Source of the DNA: Neurospora tetraspora
Taxonomy: Eukaryota > Ascomycota > Sordariomycetes > Sordariales > Sordariaceae
Reading direction: 5' to 3'
Length of the DNA: 64,000 nt
NCBI RefSeq assembly: GCF_033439725.1
Contig: NW_026944384.1
Span: 2,356,001-2,420,000, forward strand
Part shown: in pieces, positions 45,117-58,035 of the stretch
Numbering within the stretch: position 1 is the stretch's first letter
Layout of the letters: each line of letters starts with the position of its first letter
Made by a program: the position numbers and the translations under genes
Notes under the pieces: model-generated
Seen by the model: the letters and a program-made list of their open reading frames with translations, nothing else
Told to the model about the DNA's origin: nothing
Databases searched by the model: none

Positions 45117-47476
45117 ATGAAGCACCTCATCTTGGTGGGGGCGTGCTACTTGGACACTATTCTGACGTGAGTTCACCCCTATAGTTGCCGGTTTGTTGCT
45201 GGCGAGAGCTGTAGCTGTGGCTGGCATTACCGGGATCGGGATGTGCATGTTATACACAGTCCTCCATTTTATATAGTTCTGTGCTCACACATGAGATACC
45301 ACTCTGTGCTCATCGTCTGTAGTGTTCCTCAGTTCCCCGAAGAAGACTCCAAGCTACGAGCAACGGCCTTGCAGGTGAGACGCGGGGGCAACTGCCCCAA
45401 TACAGTCGAGGTTCTCCAGCAGCTGCTCCTCTCAGGACGTGGCCTGGCTTCTTCATCAACTCAAAACCAACAAGACAGCGCTGCTGATATTGTTGCTGTT
45501 ACACCGCCACCATCGCAGCAACAACAGCAGCTGACTTTACACCTGGTTTCCATCCTGCCCGATGTCGGGTCGTCCGCCACCCGCAAAATCCTGTCATCCT
45601 TTGCAGCTCCTCCTGCTCCTCAGCCGTCTCCATCTTACGACTCTGAGTCCATGTCCGAGTCTGTGACCGGCGCCACTTCTGCTACGGCTACCAGTGTTGA
45701 CTTCAGTCACTGTCTGTACCGCAAGGGGCACGATGAAACAGCCAGCAGTTACATTATCCGCAGTGGCGCGACAGGCAGCCGGACCATTGTGAACTACAGT
45801 GACCTTCCAGACATGACAACGGACGAGTTTGTCAATATCGTGCATGATTTCGTTGCCCTCCAGCATAAACACAGTGATGATGGAAGCCTTAGGGGGTTCC
45901 TTGGAGAGGATTGCTGGTGGCACTTTGAGGTAGGCTCAGACATCCCCGTTATACACATGCTCACAGAGCACAGCCTACATGCTCTCCGTCTCCTGCTCCA
46001 TACTCGCCCGTATAACAAGGGTTATAGGTTTCTTGAGGAAGCTATTGCTCTCATCAGTCTCATTCGCATGCCTACCCCGGGTTTTCTTCATATTAACACG
46101 CAGATGGATCACGTCTAAAGGGTCGAATACCAGAGACAACACTGCAATGTATCCGCTACCTGCGCCAGGTCTTACCAGGAAGCACTGTCAGCGTCGAGGT
46201 AGAAAAGCCAGGCCGGGAGGGCCTTGCTGAGCTAGCCGCGGAATCTGACGTGGTGTTTTACTCCAAGAGTTGGGCAGAGGTAAGTCATATTATTCCCGTG
46301 CCACTTCAACTTCTCGTAGAGACCAGTGTGGGCATGCGTGGCGTGTGACATGCTAGGTATAGCACTTGGGCCCAGACATCGCCCAAGGTGATCTTCTGGT
46401 TCTCGTCCATGATGCTAAAGTCTGGTCTTGTACCTCCGGTTGTGTAGAGTCGAGGATACACCGAACCAGAAGCCTGTCTGAGAGGCGAGCTGTCCAATTG
46501 CAAGAAAGCGTAAGTTTTGCTGCCAAAGAGCACAAATCCATAGTCCGATAAGTATCGGTCAGAGGCAAAGGGCTGTTGCTGTTCTAACACAAACACTCGC
46601 AATACCGCGCTATAGTTCTCTCATGCTGTGCACATGGGGATCGCAAGGAGCTGGTGCTCTCTTCCCTTCACCCGCCGGCGCCAGTGGTGGCAACAATGAG
46701 CAAACAGCAGAAGTAGCAGACCCAGAATATCTGCACTGTTCTCCGTCAGAGGTGTCCGAGACACAGACAATCACCGTGGTTGAGTAAGTCTCTCTTTCTT
46801 CTGTTTGATCGAGATGGATGTTTTACATGATATCTTCTGTCGTCCCTTTACCTTAACCCTTGCTTGAGCCCTGAAAGAACCAGAGTGAGTACCTGCCACA
46901 AGCGGCACGCATCTGAACCCGTCACTTCATTTGAGAAAGGTTCACGAAAGGGAGACAAGACAGGACAACAACACAGAAAGAAAGACATGCCTGTATTGAA
47001 TGAGGACTGAGCCGCCCGGGACCGATGAACGACTCTGCGTGTAGCCTGTTCGTTGCCTTGTTTTACTTGTCTTCCTTTCCGTCTCTCACCAGGTCACGAG
47101 AACATTAGAGAAAAACGAAAAGGTTAAAGAAGCCAAGTGGAAAGCAACGTAACCAGAATATTCGGAGTAACTAAACCAAAAGCACATAAACACGGCTGAC
47201 AAAAACCAACCATCATCACCCGATCACAGTACAATCGGCGCAGGAGATACCTTCATAGCCGGCATCTTGTACGGCTTGTTGATGGCCGAGCCGGATGCAA
47301 CGGCGGCATCAGCATCAACATCCGCAACCGCAACCACAACCACAAGCCATGACCGATTCTGGACCCAAAGTTGGAGTCAAAAGGAGAAGAAGAAGCAGCT
47401 TTTGGCGTTTGCCGTGAGGTTGGCTACCAAGAAGGTTCAAATGGAGGGATTTGCCGGGATTCTTAAGGGATGGTAA
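45117..47476 (+). CDS. PfkB-family carbohydrate kinase, ketohexokinase-like (six exons)
   Basis: Exons 45117..45166, 45323..45929, 46121..46279, 46448..46509, 46616..46783 and 47230..47476 give 430 aa. Matches to ketohexokinase run in order: MKHLILVGACYLDTILTVPQ, FPEEDSKLRA and RRGGN (substrate side), GSRTIVNYSDLPDMT, WWHFE-GRIPETT, VSVEVEKPGREGL, VVFYSKSWAE-SRGYTEPE, LCTWGSQGAGAL, and the catalytic GAGD in DTIGAGDTFIAGILYG. Each junction is fixed by this alignment and keeps phase. The reaction expected is ATP-dependent phosphorylation of a ketose or related sugar; the exact substrate is not readable. It is longer than animal ketohexokinase because of Ser/Gln/Pro-rich inserts after RRGGN and a Ser/Thr/Ala insert near the end. 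The fifth intron is 446 nt, long for this organism. Confidence 0.88.
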
Positions 47477-50400
47477 CTGTCTGTCACAGGATGCTGTGAC
47501 GTTGGCTATATACCTAATTTGCACACTTGAATTCTGTTGGCAACAAGCAGAACATCGTCCATTTTTTTGATGGTTTCAGAGCTGGTGGGCTAAAAAGTGC
47601 ACCCTAGCCCCCGCGATAATAACCTAACCTACCTCACGTTCGACAAAGCCGATGGATAGCGACCGAGTGTGCACGACAACTACTATGGACACTGGTTGTT
47701 TCTTGCTTGTGATAGACAGTTTCCGAGTTCTCATGTGATGTGTAGAGGTAGTCCCGGCGAGCTTGTGCTTGGTTAGTTTGAGAGTGGAAATGGACGTGGA
47801 ACTGTAGTTGAAACCTGACTATGTATGTACTTACGCTTCATACACTAGTCTAGGCCCTGAAGAGACGCCAGGCCGTGAAGAGAGTTGTTGTGAAGAGAGT
47901 CTTGCTTTTGCTTTGCTTTGCTTTGACCAAGTAATGGGAGGTGACTCGTAAGTTCGTCGTAACCATGGTCTGCTTGGGGCACATGGAACGAACGAGGGGA
48001 GGAACAGAGAAGACTACCTAGTGTTATTGTATTGTTGTGTTGTTGTTGTTTTATTATTCTTAGAATCCCATGTGACAATCAATGAATGGATGTGGTACAT
48101 ACATCCCTAGTTAGGTATGTAGAGATGTAAGTACCTGCCTGCTGCGGTCATGTTCTTGGTGATTCAGAACGTACGTGACTCTGTGTGAAGGTGACTTTGG
48201 CCCAGAAAGAAATCATGAGGCTAATAATGACCACTTGGGTCAAAGTAGGTATGTACAATGAGAGGTTGACAATCTCCCTGGCCAGCCTGGCAAGCAAGTC
48301 TGGCGAGTCTGGGTGGGTACGTACATACCTGACCCGAGTACGAAGGTACATTCTGGTATTTGGCAGAAAAAGGAAAGGCTCCTCGTTGTCTCTCGTGGTC
48401 TTTTGGGGGTCAGATCAGATTCCCGCCCCCGTGCGTAGGCTTGTGAGGCTTGTGTAGGCGTGTGGGGGGCATTCCGAATGGAAGCCATGGACTCATTCAT
48501 GTGTCAGAGTGTAGGTACTGCGTAGGGATAGCTTTGTCAGGAGTTAGTGTAGGCAGGTACATAACGAGAGGAAGCATCCTTTACATGTACCCAAGGTACA
48601 TGTGGTCGAGGCGCGAGTTGAGATTGAGTTGGTTGGTTGATTCGTTAAGCGGTGATATCCATGGCATGGGCATGTTGCTATGTACTTTGAAAGGATATTT
48701 GATTGTTGTGCGTAGTACGATTACTTGTTTGAGAGTTAGGTATGTCTTTCATCCGCAGTTACTTACTGTCCGCCATCTGTTAGTGAACAGACTCTGAGAC
48801 TCGATAACATGCCAGCATACTATGTGGCATGTAAGCTGGCGAGGCAGGTGGTTGGAGGGATTCCTTAGATAGGCATTAGGTATTCCGAGGATGAGAGTAC
48901 CTGGCGAGGAGGCCAGGAAGAGACATCGCAGGTAAGGGTAGGTAAAAAGGGTAGGTATTGCGTGTGGAAAACAATCATCCATCCCGTTAACGCTGTTGGG
49001 TTTCAATATTCGGGATCCATCTCGTGGTCTCCTTTTCCTTCTTCACGCCATATTGCCCTGTTGCGTAGCGTGGCTCACTACTTGCTTTGCTTTTCCGTGA
49101 TATTGAGCCAAGATTGTTTGAAGGTTGTTTCTGTTGGCTGGTTTGAGGCAACAACAACGACAACGACCATTGGATAGTTGTTTCAATGGGTTGTAGTGTA
49201 CGCAGTACAGTACTGAGTACACATGTAGTTGTCTCGGGCCATCGTGATTTGATGCGTTTCTGAATGGCTCGGTGGCTCGGTGGCTTGACGTTTGGGTTCC
49301 CGTCCTTCCTCAATCCATCCATTCACCCATTCTACCCAATCCCACAATGTAATGTATGCTGTTTGACTCTTGTCTGACTTTGACGGAAGGTCTCCCCGTG
49401 GCCTTTGTTTGGCCTCACTCACCCCCCGTGAACATGGCCTCCCCCGTTTGGGTGGACAGGCGGTAGGGCTGACCACCGAATCGGAGAAAAGGGAATAAAC
49501 CAGTTGGGAAACGAATGAGGTTGCGCCGGTCCATGTACTGTATGCAGTTGTGCCTACCTAGGTACTGTATTGGTCGTACAAAATGTATCTTTTATTTCCT
49601 GGTACGTCCAAGACGTGGGAGAGATGCTTTCCACTCAGCACTCACAGGGAGTCGAGCCGAACCATGAGGTGCCGCATATGGCATGGCAACCTTGAGAGCT
49701 TGGCCTCACCTTGGCACCGTCTGGGGAAGTATCTTATGCATGCCATATCCTAATTCGGATGGGCCGAAAAGAGGAACCTACCGCTTGTGTGTAAAAGCTG
49801 ATGGGAAGGGGAGAAAGCTGCCGAATGAAGAGGAATATGCCAAGTTCAAACAGAGGCGGCTTGACTCGTGGTAACGTAAAGAAGCGGTGAGTGAGCCGAG
49901 TGAATGTGCAAGATATCTGCCACAACCTCCCCAACAAAGGGTAGCGTAGCGTGCTGCGCATTTATAGCATCCCAGCACCCGGCCCGTTCGTACCTTTAAC
50001 AGTAGTCTGGGGATCTGGGGGTTTTAGCGAAGCGCCAGTGGCACCCCAAAGCAAGCAGTGAGCAGCATGTTGTGCTTCGTCCACAAGGGCTAGAAGGGAT
50101 TTCGTTAGTCCGCTGCTCCGTGCCTCTCTGGCCATGGCCAGTAACTTGCATGGACACCACGGATCGGAACCCAGAGTGCCTAGTAAAGTGCCTGAACAGT
50201 CAATATCTACTGTCCTGTAACGACCTGACTCTTATATGCACTTATCAAGTGTTAGGCTGTTAACGAAAGCCTTTCGAAGGGGAAACCTGAGCCTGGGACA
50301 GTCAACTCGGCCAGGTTGTTTGATGGCCCGGACATCGATATGTAGCTTGAATAAAGAAAGGTAGCATGGGAGAGTCAGACCATCCAACTAACATGGCTGT

Positions 50401-53400
50401 GAATGTGATGGCGAAGCGTTGGAAGATGCTGTTGCCATTGCCTGCCTCGGTCATCGTCAGATACTCTCCAAAAGTGAGCCCCGAGCAACGCTGGCATGCC
50501 CCAGGCGGATCCGTTACATTGCTTGTTGTTAAATTGGGCAGTATCTGGTCTGAGGCAGCAAGGTGGAACAGGTCGAAATATGAGTCGTAAGACAGCTTGC
50601 CTGTTGATCGTCCAGTGTCTTGCTGAGACATCATGACTGTGGGGATGCATCAATACAGAAACATTTCCGGTATGGGATGGGGAGGTGTGGTGTGGTGTGG
50701 GAGGTCGATCCGCTGTTGTTTCGGTCTTTCAGGGGCTCATTGATGTCTCTGTAGTGTACTGTATGGATGTAAAGACACTACAACCCCGGTAACCCTCGGA
50801 CAGGGCGAGACTCGAGGGCCCCAATCGAGGTCTGAGAGTTACGTTCCCTCCATAATCGTTCTCTGGAGACCAGAGATTGACGGCGCAACGGAGGACCGGC
50901 CGAGTTCTCTACTGGCTACAGGTATGTGTGACGAAGTGATAGACGTGTTGTTAAGGGTCCACAGGCAATGAAGCTATCTCGTCAACTCGTCTCAGCAACT
51001 TTGGTTTCGGATCACGACAGTGTAGCCTCAGTATGTTCGTTCGTGGGTCTCGCAAGCCAACTCTGGAAGATCCCACCTACAATCCCACTACATATATTGG
51101 GTGGGGGAGGTGCGGTCCGGGGCTCAAGGCGGGGAGAAAAGTGGCCATGATGACTGTTCCAAAGTGGCTTTTGACCTGCTGAGAACTCGGAATGCCAGGC
51201 ATTGCAGCCGATGGGCGGTCCACGTCAGGCAGACCAGCTCGCTATGATTTTCGAGTAGATTATGGCGTAGCTTCCAGCAGGATATACCGGATAGACAGTA
51301 CGCCCGAGTGGATCGAGTAGGTGCAAGGGAAAACTGACATCTCCGAAGTCGAGCATGATACCTATGGAGCATGACGGGCGGCGTCCGTGATGGTCGTTGC
51401 TCCGCCCCTCAGGTTTGTTGACCAGAGAAAGAGAATCTGATTCGTAAAGGAGTCTCATCTGCAGGATGTTACCTCTGTGGGAGCGCCGAAGCCAGACAGG
51501 CCAGGGAAAGCGAAGCAACCCCCTTTTGATACAAACTATTCCCGACCTGGGGCCGTCGTATGTAATTTCGAAGGGGCAGCCGATAGGGGAAACATGTGTA
51601 CCTGTAGTGTCATCCGATTGATAGGGCAGTTTCAAACAGATACCTCGGGAATTCGAGCTTGTGGTGGTTATGCCGCCACATGCTTTTGGGAATGTAGTGG
51701 TTGTTATGCCGGCTGTGCCTCGGGGTTTATCTGCATGCCTTCCAAGAGCTGTTCGTACGTATCAGATTTCTCTGTCGCGGAAGCAAGTCGCCATCCCTTT
51801 TTGTGGATGGCGTCGTCTTGATTGACATCTCGGCGTCCGGTGAGCAGGCGCTCTTGATCCTTTCCAAACATGCCAGCGACCCCTTGGCTCTAATATGGGA
51901 ACCTCATTTGCCCACTGACAACAGGCAGCAAGCAGAAAGCGCCGTCACACCCTGTTGCCAACCACAGTTTTGGAGGATGAGGCGCACAAAGCGCGCATCA
52001 TGGTACAGTCGAGAACCGAGAAATGGTTGGCATGGACCGGGGCATCATCGTTCATTCAGAGTGGAGGTGAAAGTCGGAGACTGTCGTAATCCGTTGCGCT
52101 TCTCACTTTTTGTGGTGCGCAAGTGAGAAAGCGTCCCGGTAGATGCACAGCATCTCTTCTGTGACGGGATGGGTCCTGCGCGATACCGGAATTGGCCTGC
52201 TGGTGTAGATGATTGTGGTGTACGTGGAATCGCGGATTCGGGTGAAGGCCAACAAAATGAGCGGCATCACAGGCTGCAACCGAGAAAGAGCGGCAGGTAG
52301 AGGTCGGCCGGAGAACGGCCAGCAATATCATCGTCTAGGGGTTGCCAAGGGGCCATTTTGGGGGCTTGCCAGTTGTGCCTGGGGTTCCCGCCCACGCCGT
52401 CCTGTCCTCGCTTTCACCTCAGCCAAAGCGTGTGCGTGCATGGGGCAACGCAGTTGGCCCCATCAGCCAGTGGAAACCGTCAATCCAATCTCTCCAACAA
52501 CGAGGAGAACAAAATCCACACCCCTAGGACCCCTTCTTCTACCCCAGTGCCTGGCAAAGCTCTTCGGGTGCGCACGGTTGGATACAGCTGCACAAATTGT
52601 ACACAGTACAGTGCGAGCTCAGCATAAGCCTACACAGTGAGTCGTGATATTTAGCTTTTCTTTTCGCGTAGTGTACCAAGTACTTCACGAATATGCGCTT
52701 GGCCGGCAAACCCTGTTATCGTAAAAGGAGGCGCCAACTTTGCCCGTTATGGTTGCCATCTCCACGGTTCTCAGGAGCCTGTCTTGGACTGATGAGCCTG
52801 AGCCTAAGAGCCGACCAAAGAGATCAGTTATAGTATTTGCAGGGCAACGGCACAGATGATTGTCGCGGCTCCCGAAAAGCCCGGACCATGAAGTCGCGAA
52901 CTGCGTTGGGATCGGGATTAGGTTCCTCAAAGCCTCCGGCGCTCTCAGCGTACGACGCTATGCTCGGTCCACTGCTTCGAATGTATCGATGGGCCATGTG
53001 ACCCGTCATGTTCTGCATCGCTGCTTCAATATGCCGCATATTTCTTTACGGGCCCGGGCAGCGGAGGCCACGACGGTGAAGAAAATGGGTATGCTTGAAC
53101 AGGCACGACGGGGTAGATGTGTTGACGGGGAGAGGCGAGTCATGATGGACACGTATTCTTTCCGACGTATTGCCGTCTTGGGCATTAGCAAGGCTCTACA
53201 AGCCATCCCGCTTTGCGTGTCTTCAGAGCGACCCGAAGCTCCTGTTCATCTTGGCCGAAACGACAAAGGCTCCGAGGGAATGATCGTGTCGGAGCTCTTC
53301 CAACATTAGCTACCAGAGGAGAGGATTAACTGGTGTTGACGTCAATAGGCACCTATCAGGCTGATTCATGCCAAGTACGAAATGCGTACATATAACCCAA

Positions 53401-54573
53401 GCATAAGATAATGTGTGCCTACAATGTGTCGCAAAGGCGGTACTGAGGACTGAGTGGGACAGACCCTTCACAGGCCGCATCTCGCGGCGTGGCAAAACGT
53501 TTTACCTACTTCGCTCATGTTTGTCATCGCCAGCGATATCGATGGTGATTGGGCCATTGTGGCGAGCAGCAACATCGTGAGTGAAGTGCATGCCGAACGT
53601 CAGTGTAATCCATCACCAGAAACCACGGCAATCCGATGTACACAGTACATACGTGGGCACTCGATAATGTTTCGACATTTCCAAGTCCCTCTGACGGGCA
53701 GGGGTGCTAAGAATAGTTACTCTGTAGATGGTGCACAATGCTGGGTCCGGGCGTCTCTGGTTCAGTGGCTCTGGCCTCTCCGGTGGCTGGGCCTTGGACC
53801 AAAAGCTGCTATGTTCCAGTTCTCTCTGTTGTGGTGGTCTTGGGAGTTGTGCTGTTGTCTGGAAATGAAGTGAGATGTCACACACCTGAGCACCGACTCG
53901 CACGCTCCGCAATATCCGTGACGGGTCGATCTACCTCTGAAATGGCAGGTGACAACTGTAGGCAGAGGAGACAGACGTACCTTGGGAAGGAAGGGTCTTG
54001 TCACAGCTCGGCAGGACGCCAGGGTTCTTGGTAGGATTCGATAAAAGCTAAAAGGTGACCAGGCTCGAGAGTCGAGCCAGGGAATGATGGTCAACGAGAG
54101 ATGAGGCAACATTCTCTTTCTCAGTCTGGGACGAGTATGGTTGCAATCTGGCTGAATGTGTGAGGTCCTCTTGTCGGAGTCATGAGCGGCCGGAAAGTGG
54201 AAGCTGAGAGAGTGGATTATTACGTGTTGACATCGTCGAGTCGCTATCATGGTGTCAGAACCCATTGAGCAGTTGTCGATTCTTTGGAACGGCCCCGTCG
54301 GTTGGAACGTAGAGTGGCATGGTTGGGTGTCATGTTGGAGGGTCGGGTCTGGATGAGACTACTGAGGTGGGCTCCTGAATGGAAACGACACTGCTCTCCA
54401 CAGGGACTGGAATCGGACTGGATTCCATATCCAGATGAGGAGCCTTGCGGGGCGATGCGCAGACGAGAAACGAAGAAAGGACGGAGGAGAAAAAGAAATC
54501 TTTCTCGCCGTGGTCCGCGGTCAACGGTCGACCTCACACAGTTGCGGTACTCGTGTGGGCTCGAAACGCCAGT

Positions 54574-54602
54574 CACACCCCTTGGCCCGGCCAAGGGGTG
54601 TG
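54574..54602. repeat. Perfect 14-bp inverted repeat at the edge of the AT-rich block
   Basis: Arms CACACCCCTTGGCC (54574-54587) and GGCCAAGGGGTGTG (54589-54602) flank a single C. The repeat lies immediately before an 18-bp tandem repeat and about 50 bp before base composition switches to strongly AT-rich. Confidence 0.9.
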
Positions 54603-54638
54603 GCACATTGAATCGCAAATGCACATTGAATCGCAAAA
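54603..54638. repeat. 18-bp tandem duplication at the AT-rich boundary
   Basis: Two adjacent copies of GCACATTGAATCGCAAAT (54603-54620) and GCACATTGAATCGCAAAA (54621-54638) differ at one base. This is the last ordinary-composition sequence before the RIP-type region. Confidence 0.9.
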
Positions 54639-54649
54639 AACAGGGTATA

Positions 54650-56636
54650 CCTAGCCAACTATACAAATCGTTAGCAAATCGGGGTATACATATTTTACTA
54701 TATAACTAGCTCAAATGTATTAGTTTAACTTCTATATTCTTAAAGCTATTACGACTATAATTAAATCAATTCTAATCGATTTGAATTAGTTTAAATTGAT
54801 CTAGGACTATATAAAATAATAAATATAAAATTTCGTACATTTTAACTGGGTTAGCGCGCGTCACCGCCTTTCTAACGTAGTAAACGCGGCGGGTAGTATT
54901 TTAGTACTTTCGTTTAATTATATTATTACCTAGCTTTCTTTATATATCCTCTATCTATTTGAATAATTATTAAATTATCCGTACGTAAATTAATATACTA
55001 TAGAGCCGGTTAATAACCTTTTCAATAATTTTATAATAGATTAGCGTATTAATTTTATTATTAGTATATTGAAGGTAGTGAAATTCAAATCCGTTACTAT
55101 TACAGCGAAAATATATAGCGCTAACTATTAGGCGATTCGTAATTATTCGTAAGGAAAGAACCCATAGTCTTAGAATAACGGAGTAAAATTATTAATAAAA
55201 AAGGAAGAATTTGCGCTCTTTACTTAAGTAAATACTTAAATATTTATCAGTTCGTATATTATTATCGTTAATTATATTCTATTATTATTAATCGTTAATT
55301 AATTATTTTAATTTAAGTGTTAGAGTTACGAACTAGGAGGTTATATACGTAGTAAAGTGGTTTACCCGTATTAAAAATTGCGAGATTATAATTAATCGAT
55401 AATAGGTTTAATACTTTATAATTTAATTAGAATTTAAATCTATACGTACGAAGTTGCTTACGTAGGTACGTAAGGTAGTCTAATTTCGAATTAATATAGA
55501 AGAGCTATGCAAAATGTAGAAAGAGATGGTTAAAAAGAATACAATTGCGCTAGATAATATATAGAATAGTAACAAAATTGGATATTGCGTTAGTATATAA
55601 TTTAAATCATATATAATTTAAAATTACGTCGAGATTCTAATAATATATATAATTAACCTAAATATATGAAAATTTATTATAATCGTTAAATATATTTCTA
55701 CTTCTAGCCGCATAGTCCCTGCCTTTATTATTATCCCGAATATAAATATTAGCGAGAATTATATTAATAACCGTTTCGATAATTATAGTATATTCGCGAC
55801 TTCTTCTAACGAGTATATTAATAACTAACTTACTTTAAATTAATTTAATTACTAGGAGGAATATTCTTACTTATTTAATAAGGAGGAGAAGCGTCTTTCA
55901 TTATTAGATAATTATAATAATTATTATATTATTAAATCTTATAAGCGGTACTGTAGTAATAATATTATCCTCTTTCTATTACCTTCCTACTCGATTTATA
56001 TTCTTTAGCCGCTAAATATAAGGGTTTTTTTTAAATTTGTAAGTAATATTATTAAAAGGATATTATTTATAGAATTATATACAATAACGTTGAATATAAT
56101 AAATTTACTTTCTTAGATAGGTTATTTATAATTAGAAAGTAATCTTTTAAAGAATTTACTATTAAATTAATATGGGCAAAGATTGGTTTCTATTTTTATA
56201 AATTGTTTATTGTGCTTAATACTCTACAAAACCCCTTTACGTTAGTAACCGACCTTAATATTTTGAAAAAAAAGAAAGGATATATTACGATTAAAAACGA
56301 CGAGGGTTAATTTAAATTAACGACGATTATAAATAACCGTAAAATATTTCAAATAGAAGAGAGGGAAAAGGAGGCAACTATAGATCCCTTATTATATTAG
56401 CGGCTCGAAGAATTTAGCGCTAACGAACCTTTTAAAAAAAAACTTATAATTTAATAATATTTCCTAAAATACTTTATATTTAAAAAGAGTAAGTAATAAT
56501 TATAACCCTACTTCTTAATATAGCTACAATTTTAAATTATAATACATATATTTAATAAAGTCTATTAAAATTAATAATCTAGAAGATACCCTTTAATCCC
56601 GTTATAAAATACGTAATATTTAAATAGGATAAATGC
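54650..56636. other. AT-rich RIP-type relic, unidentified
   Basis: Composition changes abruptly near 54650 to very AT-rich with many stops in all frames. This fits a repeat inactivated by RIP. A stretch at 56160-56460 on + has fragments of open frame (IWAKIGFYFYKLFIVLN) but no family could be recognised. It may be an older element into which, or beside which, the LTR element inserted. Confidence 0.6.
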
Positions 56637-56990
56637 AAGAGCATAGTATGGGTGAGTTGAAGGCAAAGCTAGGATTCTATTTATAATAGAAGATTTCAAA
56701 TGGGGAAAAGAAAAGAGGAAGAGAACTAGGTATAAACGTACAAACTCTAAATAAATACCCTAGTCACACAAATGACAACGGGACCCATATACGAGTCGCT
56801 ATCAGCTAATCCCTTTACTCGTATCCCCTTTACCTATAAAATAAATTCCTACACATACTAGGGTCTACCCTATAGCTAATCTTAATATAGCCAATTAAAT
56901 AGCTTATATCCTTTAAACTGTATTATATCTAAAACTTCTATATACCTTATTATATTGCGTATAGTACCTAAACATAAACTTAATTCACTA
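56637..56990 (-). repeat. 3' LTR of the gypsy element
   Basis: Aligns without gaps to 63653-64000. By hand count, 65 of 348 positions differ, about 62 of them transitions. The exact outer boundaries are uncertain, because TG/CA ends and a target duplication are obscured by mutation; the left edge is where similarity starts. Confidence 0.85.
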
Positions 56991-58035
56991 ACGCTATTAT
57001 ATTACCCTCCCTATACAAAAAATTCGTCTACGAATGTTATTAAATAATTATATAAAATATTTATTTCTTCCTTATAATACGCCGTAAATGTTTTAATCCT
57101 TCTACTTTAAAATATTTGTTATTATTGTACTATTTTATATTTTCGTTAAATTAATTTAGTAATCGCCGGGGCGGGCTTAGCGTATCTGGGTTAATTTTAT
57201 AAAAATTTTAAAGCGCCTTCGGTACGTATTTAAAATTGGAAGTAGAATATTATTCTAAATCGGAGTTTTAACTTTTTTAATCCGTTTAGTAAAAAAGTTT
57301 TCTATTAGTTATTTTAAATATTGTAATTTTATCGACTTCCTATTTAGAATCGCCGTTTTCGTCTGTATTAATTAGGCTGGGGTATTTAAATATTTATTTT
57401 AAAAGTAAATTATTATCGTATTTCCGTAAATAGTCCGCGTAAAAAACGTTAGTACCCTTTTAATTCTTTAGTAACTCTAAATAGTAGGAATACTCTACTT
57501 TCTTAATAATTTTATAATATTTACAAATATTAGGGAAATCGAATTTATTTTTAAATTAAATAATTATACATTAAAGCCTTTTAATAATAATAATAATTTT
57601 ATTTCCTAACTTAAAATTAAGCTCTCTCTATTTTTGATTAGCTTACGCTACCTATTATTTTTATACTTTTAATATAATTCCTCTAATATATTCGATATAC
57701 CTTCGAATATATTAAATATAATTTTACGTTTATTCCCGGATTAATTACTTCGTCCGCGGTATATTAGGATCCTAAATTCGGATATCCTAATCGAAAGGTA
57801 TTCTTATTAAATATCTAAATATAATTTGGTAGGGAAATGATTTTATACTATTTTAAAGGAAGTTATTTTATACCACGTCTAAAGTTAGGATAGCTTCGGA
57901 TTAATTATTTTAATAATAATTAATAAATAGTTCGAAGGGTTAATTAATATAAGCCTTTATAACTTCCGCTTAGCTTATTATTTAATTATATTCTGCGGTA
58001 GTTAATTTCTACTTCGTTTTTATTAATTTCGATAT

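Larger units (their letters stand above)
47477..54650. other. About 7.2 kb without a convincing gene
   Basis: Normal-composition DNA between the kinase gene and the AT-rich block. Between 48.1 and 49.6 kb, GGTA/TACC words recur often (TAGGTATG, GTACGTACATACC, TACCTAGGTAC). From 50.3 to 54.6 kb, several unrelated frames of 110-170 codons overlap on both strands, none with a recognisable motif. Two minus-strand frames, 50634-50302 and 53039-52824, read a little more like protein but lack starts, partners or family matches. An orphan gene, decayed gene or long non-coding RNA is possible; none can be supported. Confidence 0.4.

Noticed and set aside
46096-46120. Alternative acceptor (ACGCAG) in the ketohexokinase-like gene
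   Set aside because: Using it would bring a TAA stop within five codons; the acceptor before 46121 gives the family motif GRIPETT in phase.
2561-47476. Biosynthetic or defence gene cluster
   Set aside because: Neighbouring genes belong to unrelated housekeeping families, with mixed strands and separate promoters; no tailoring enzymes, transporters or NLR/HET genes are seen.
52824-53039. Possible exon (RHIEAAMQNMTGHMAHRYIR...) on minus strand
   Set aside because: It reads somewhat protein-like, but upstream frames are full of stops and no family is recognised.
51225-54666. Several ORFs of 110-170 codons on both strands
   Set aside because: They overlap each other in conflicting frames, with no motif or start/splice support; random frames of this length are expected in GC-balanced DNA.
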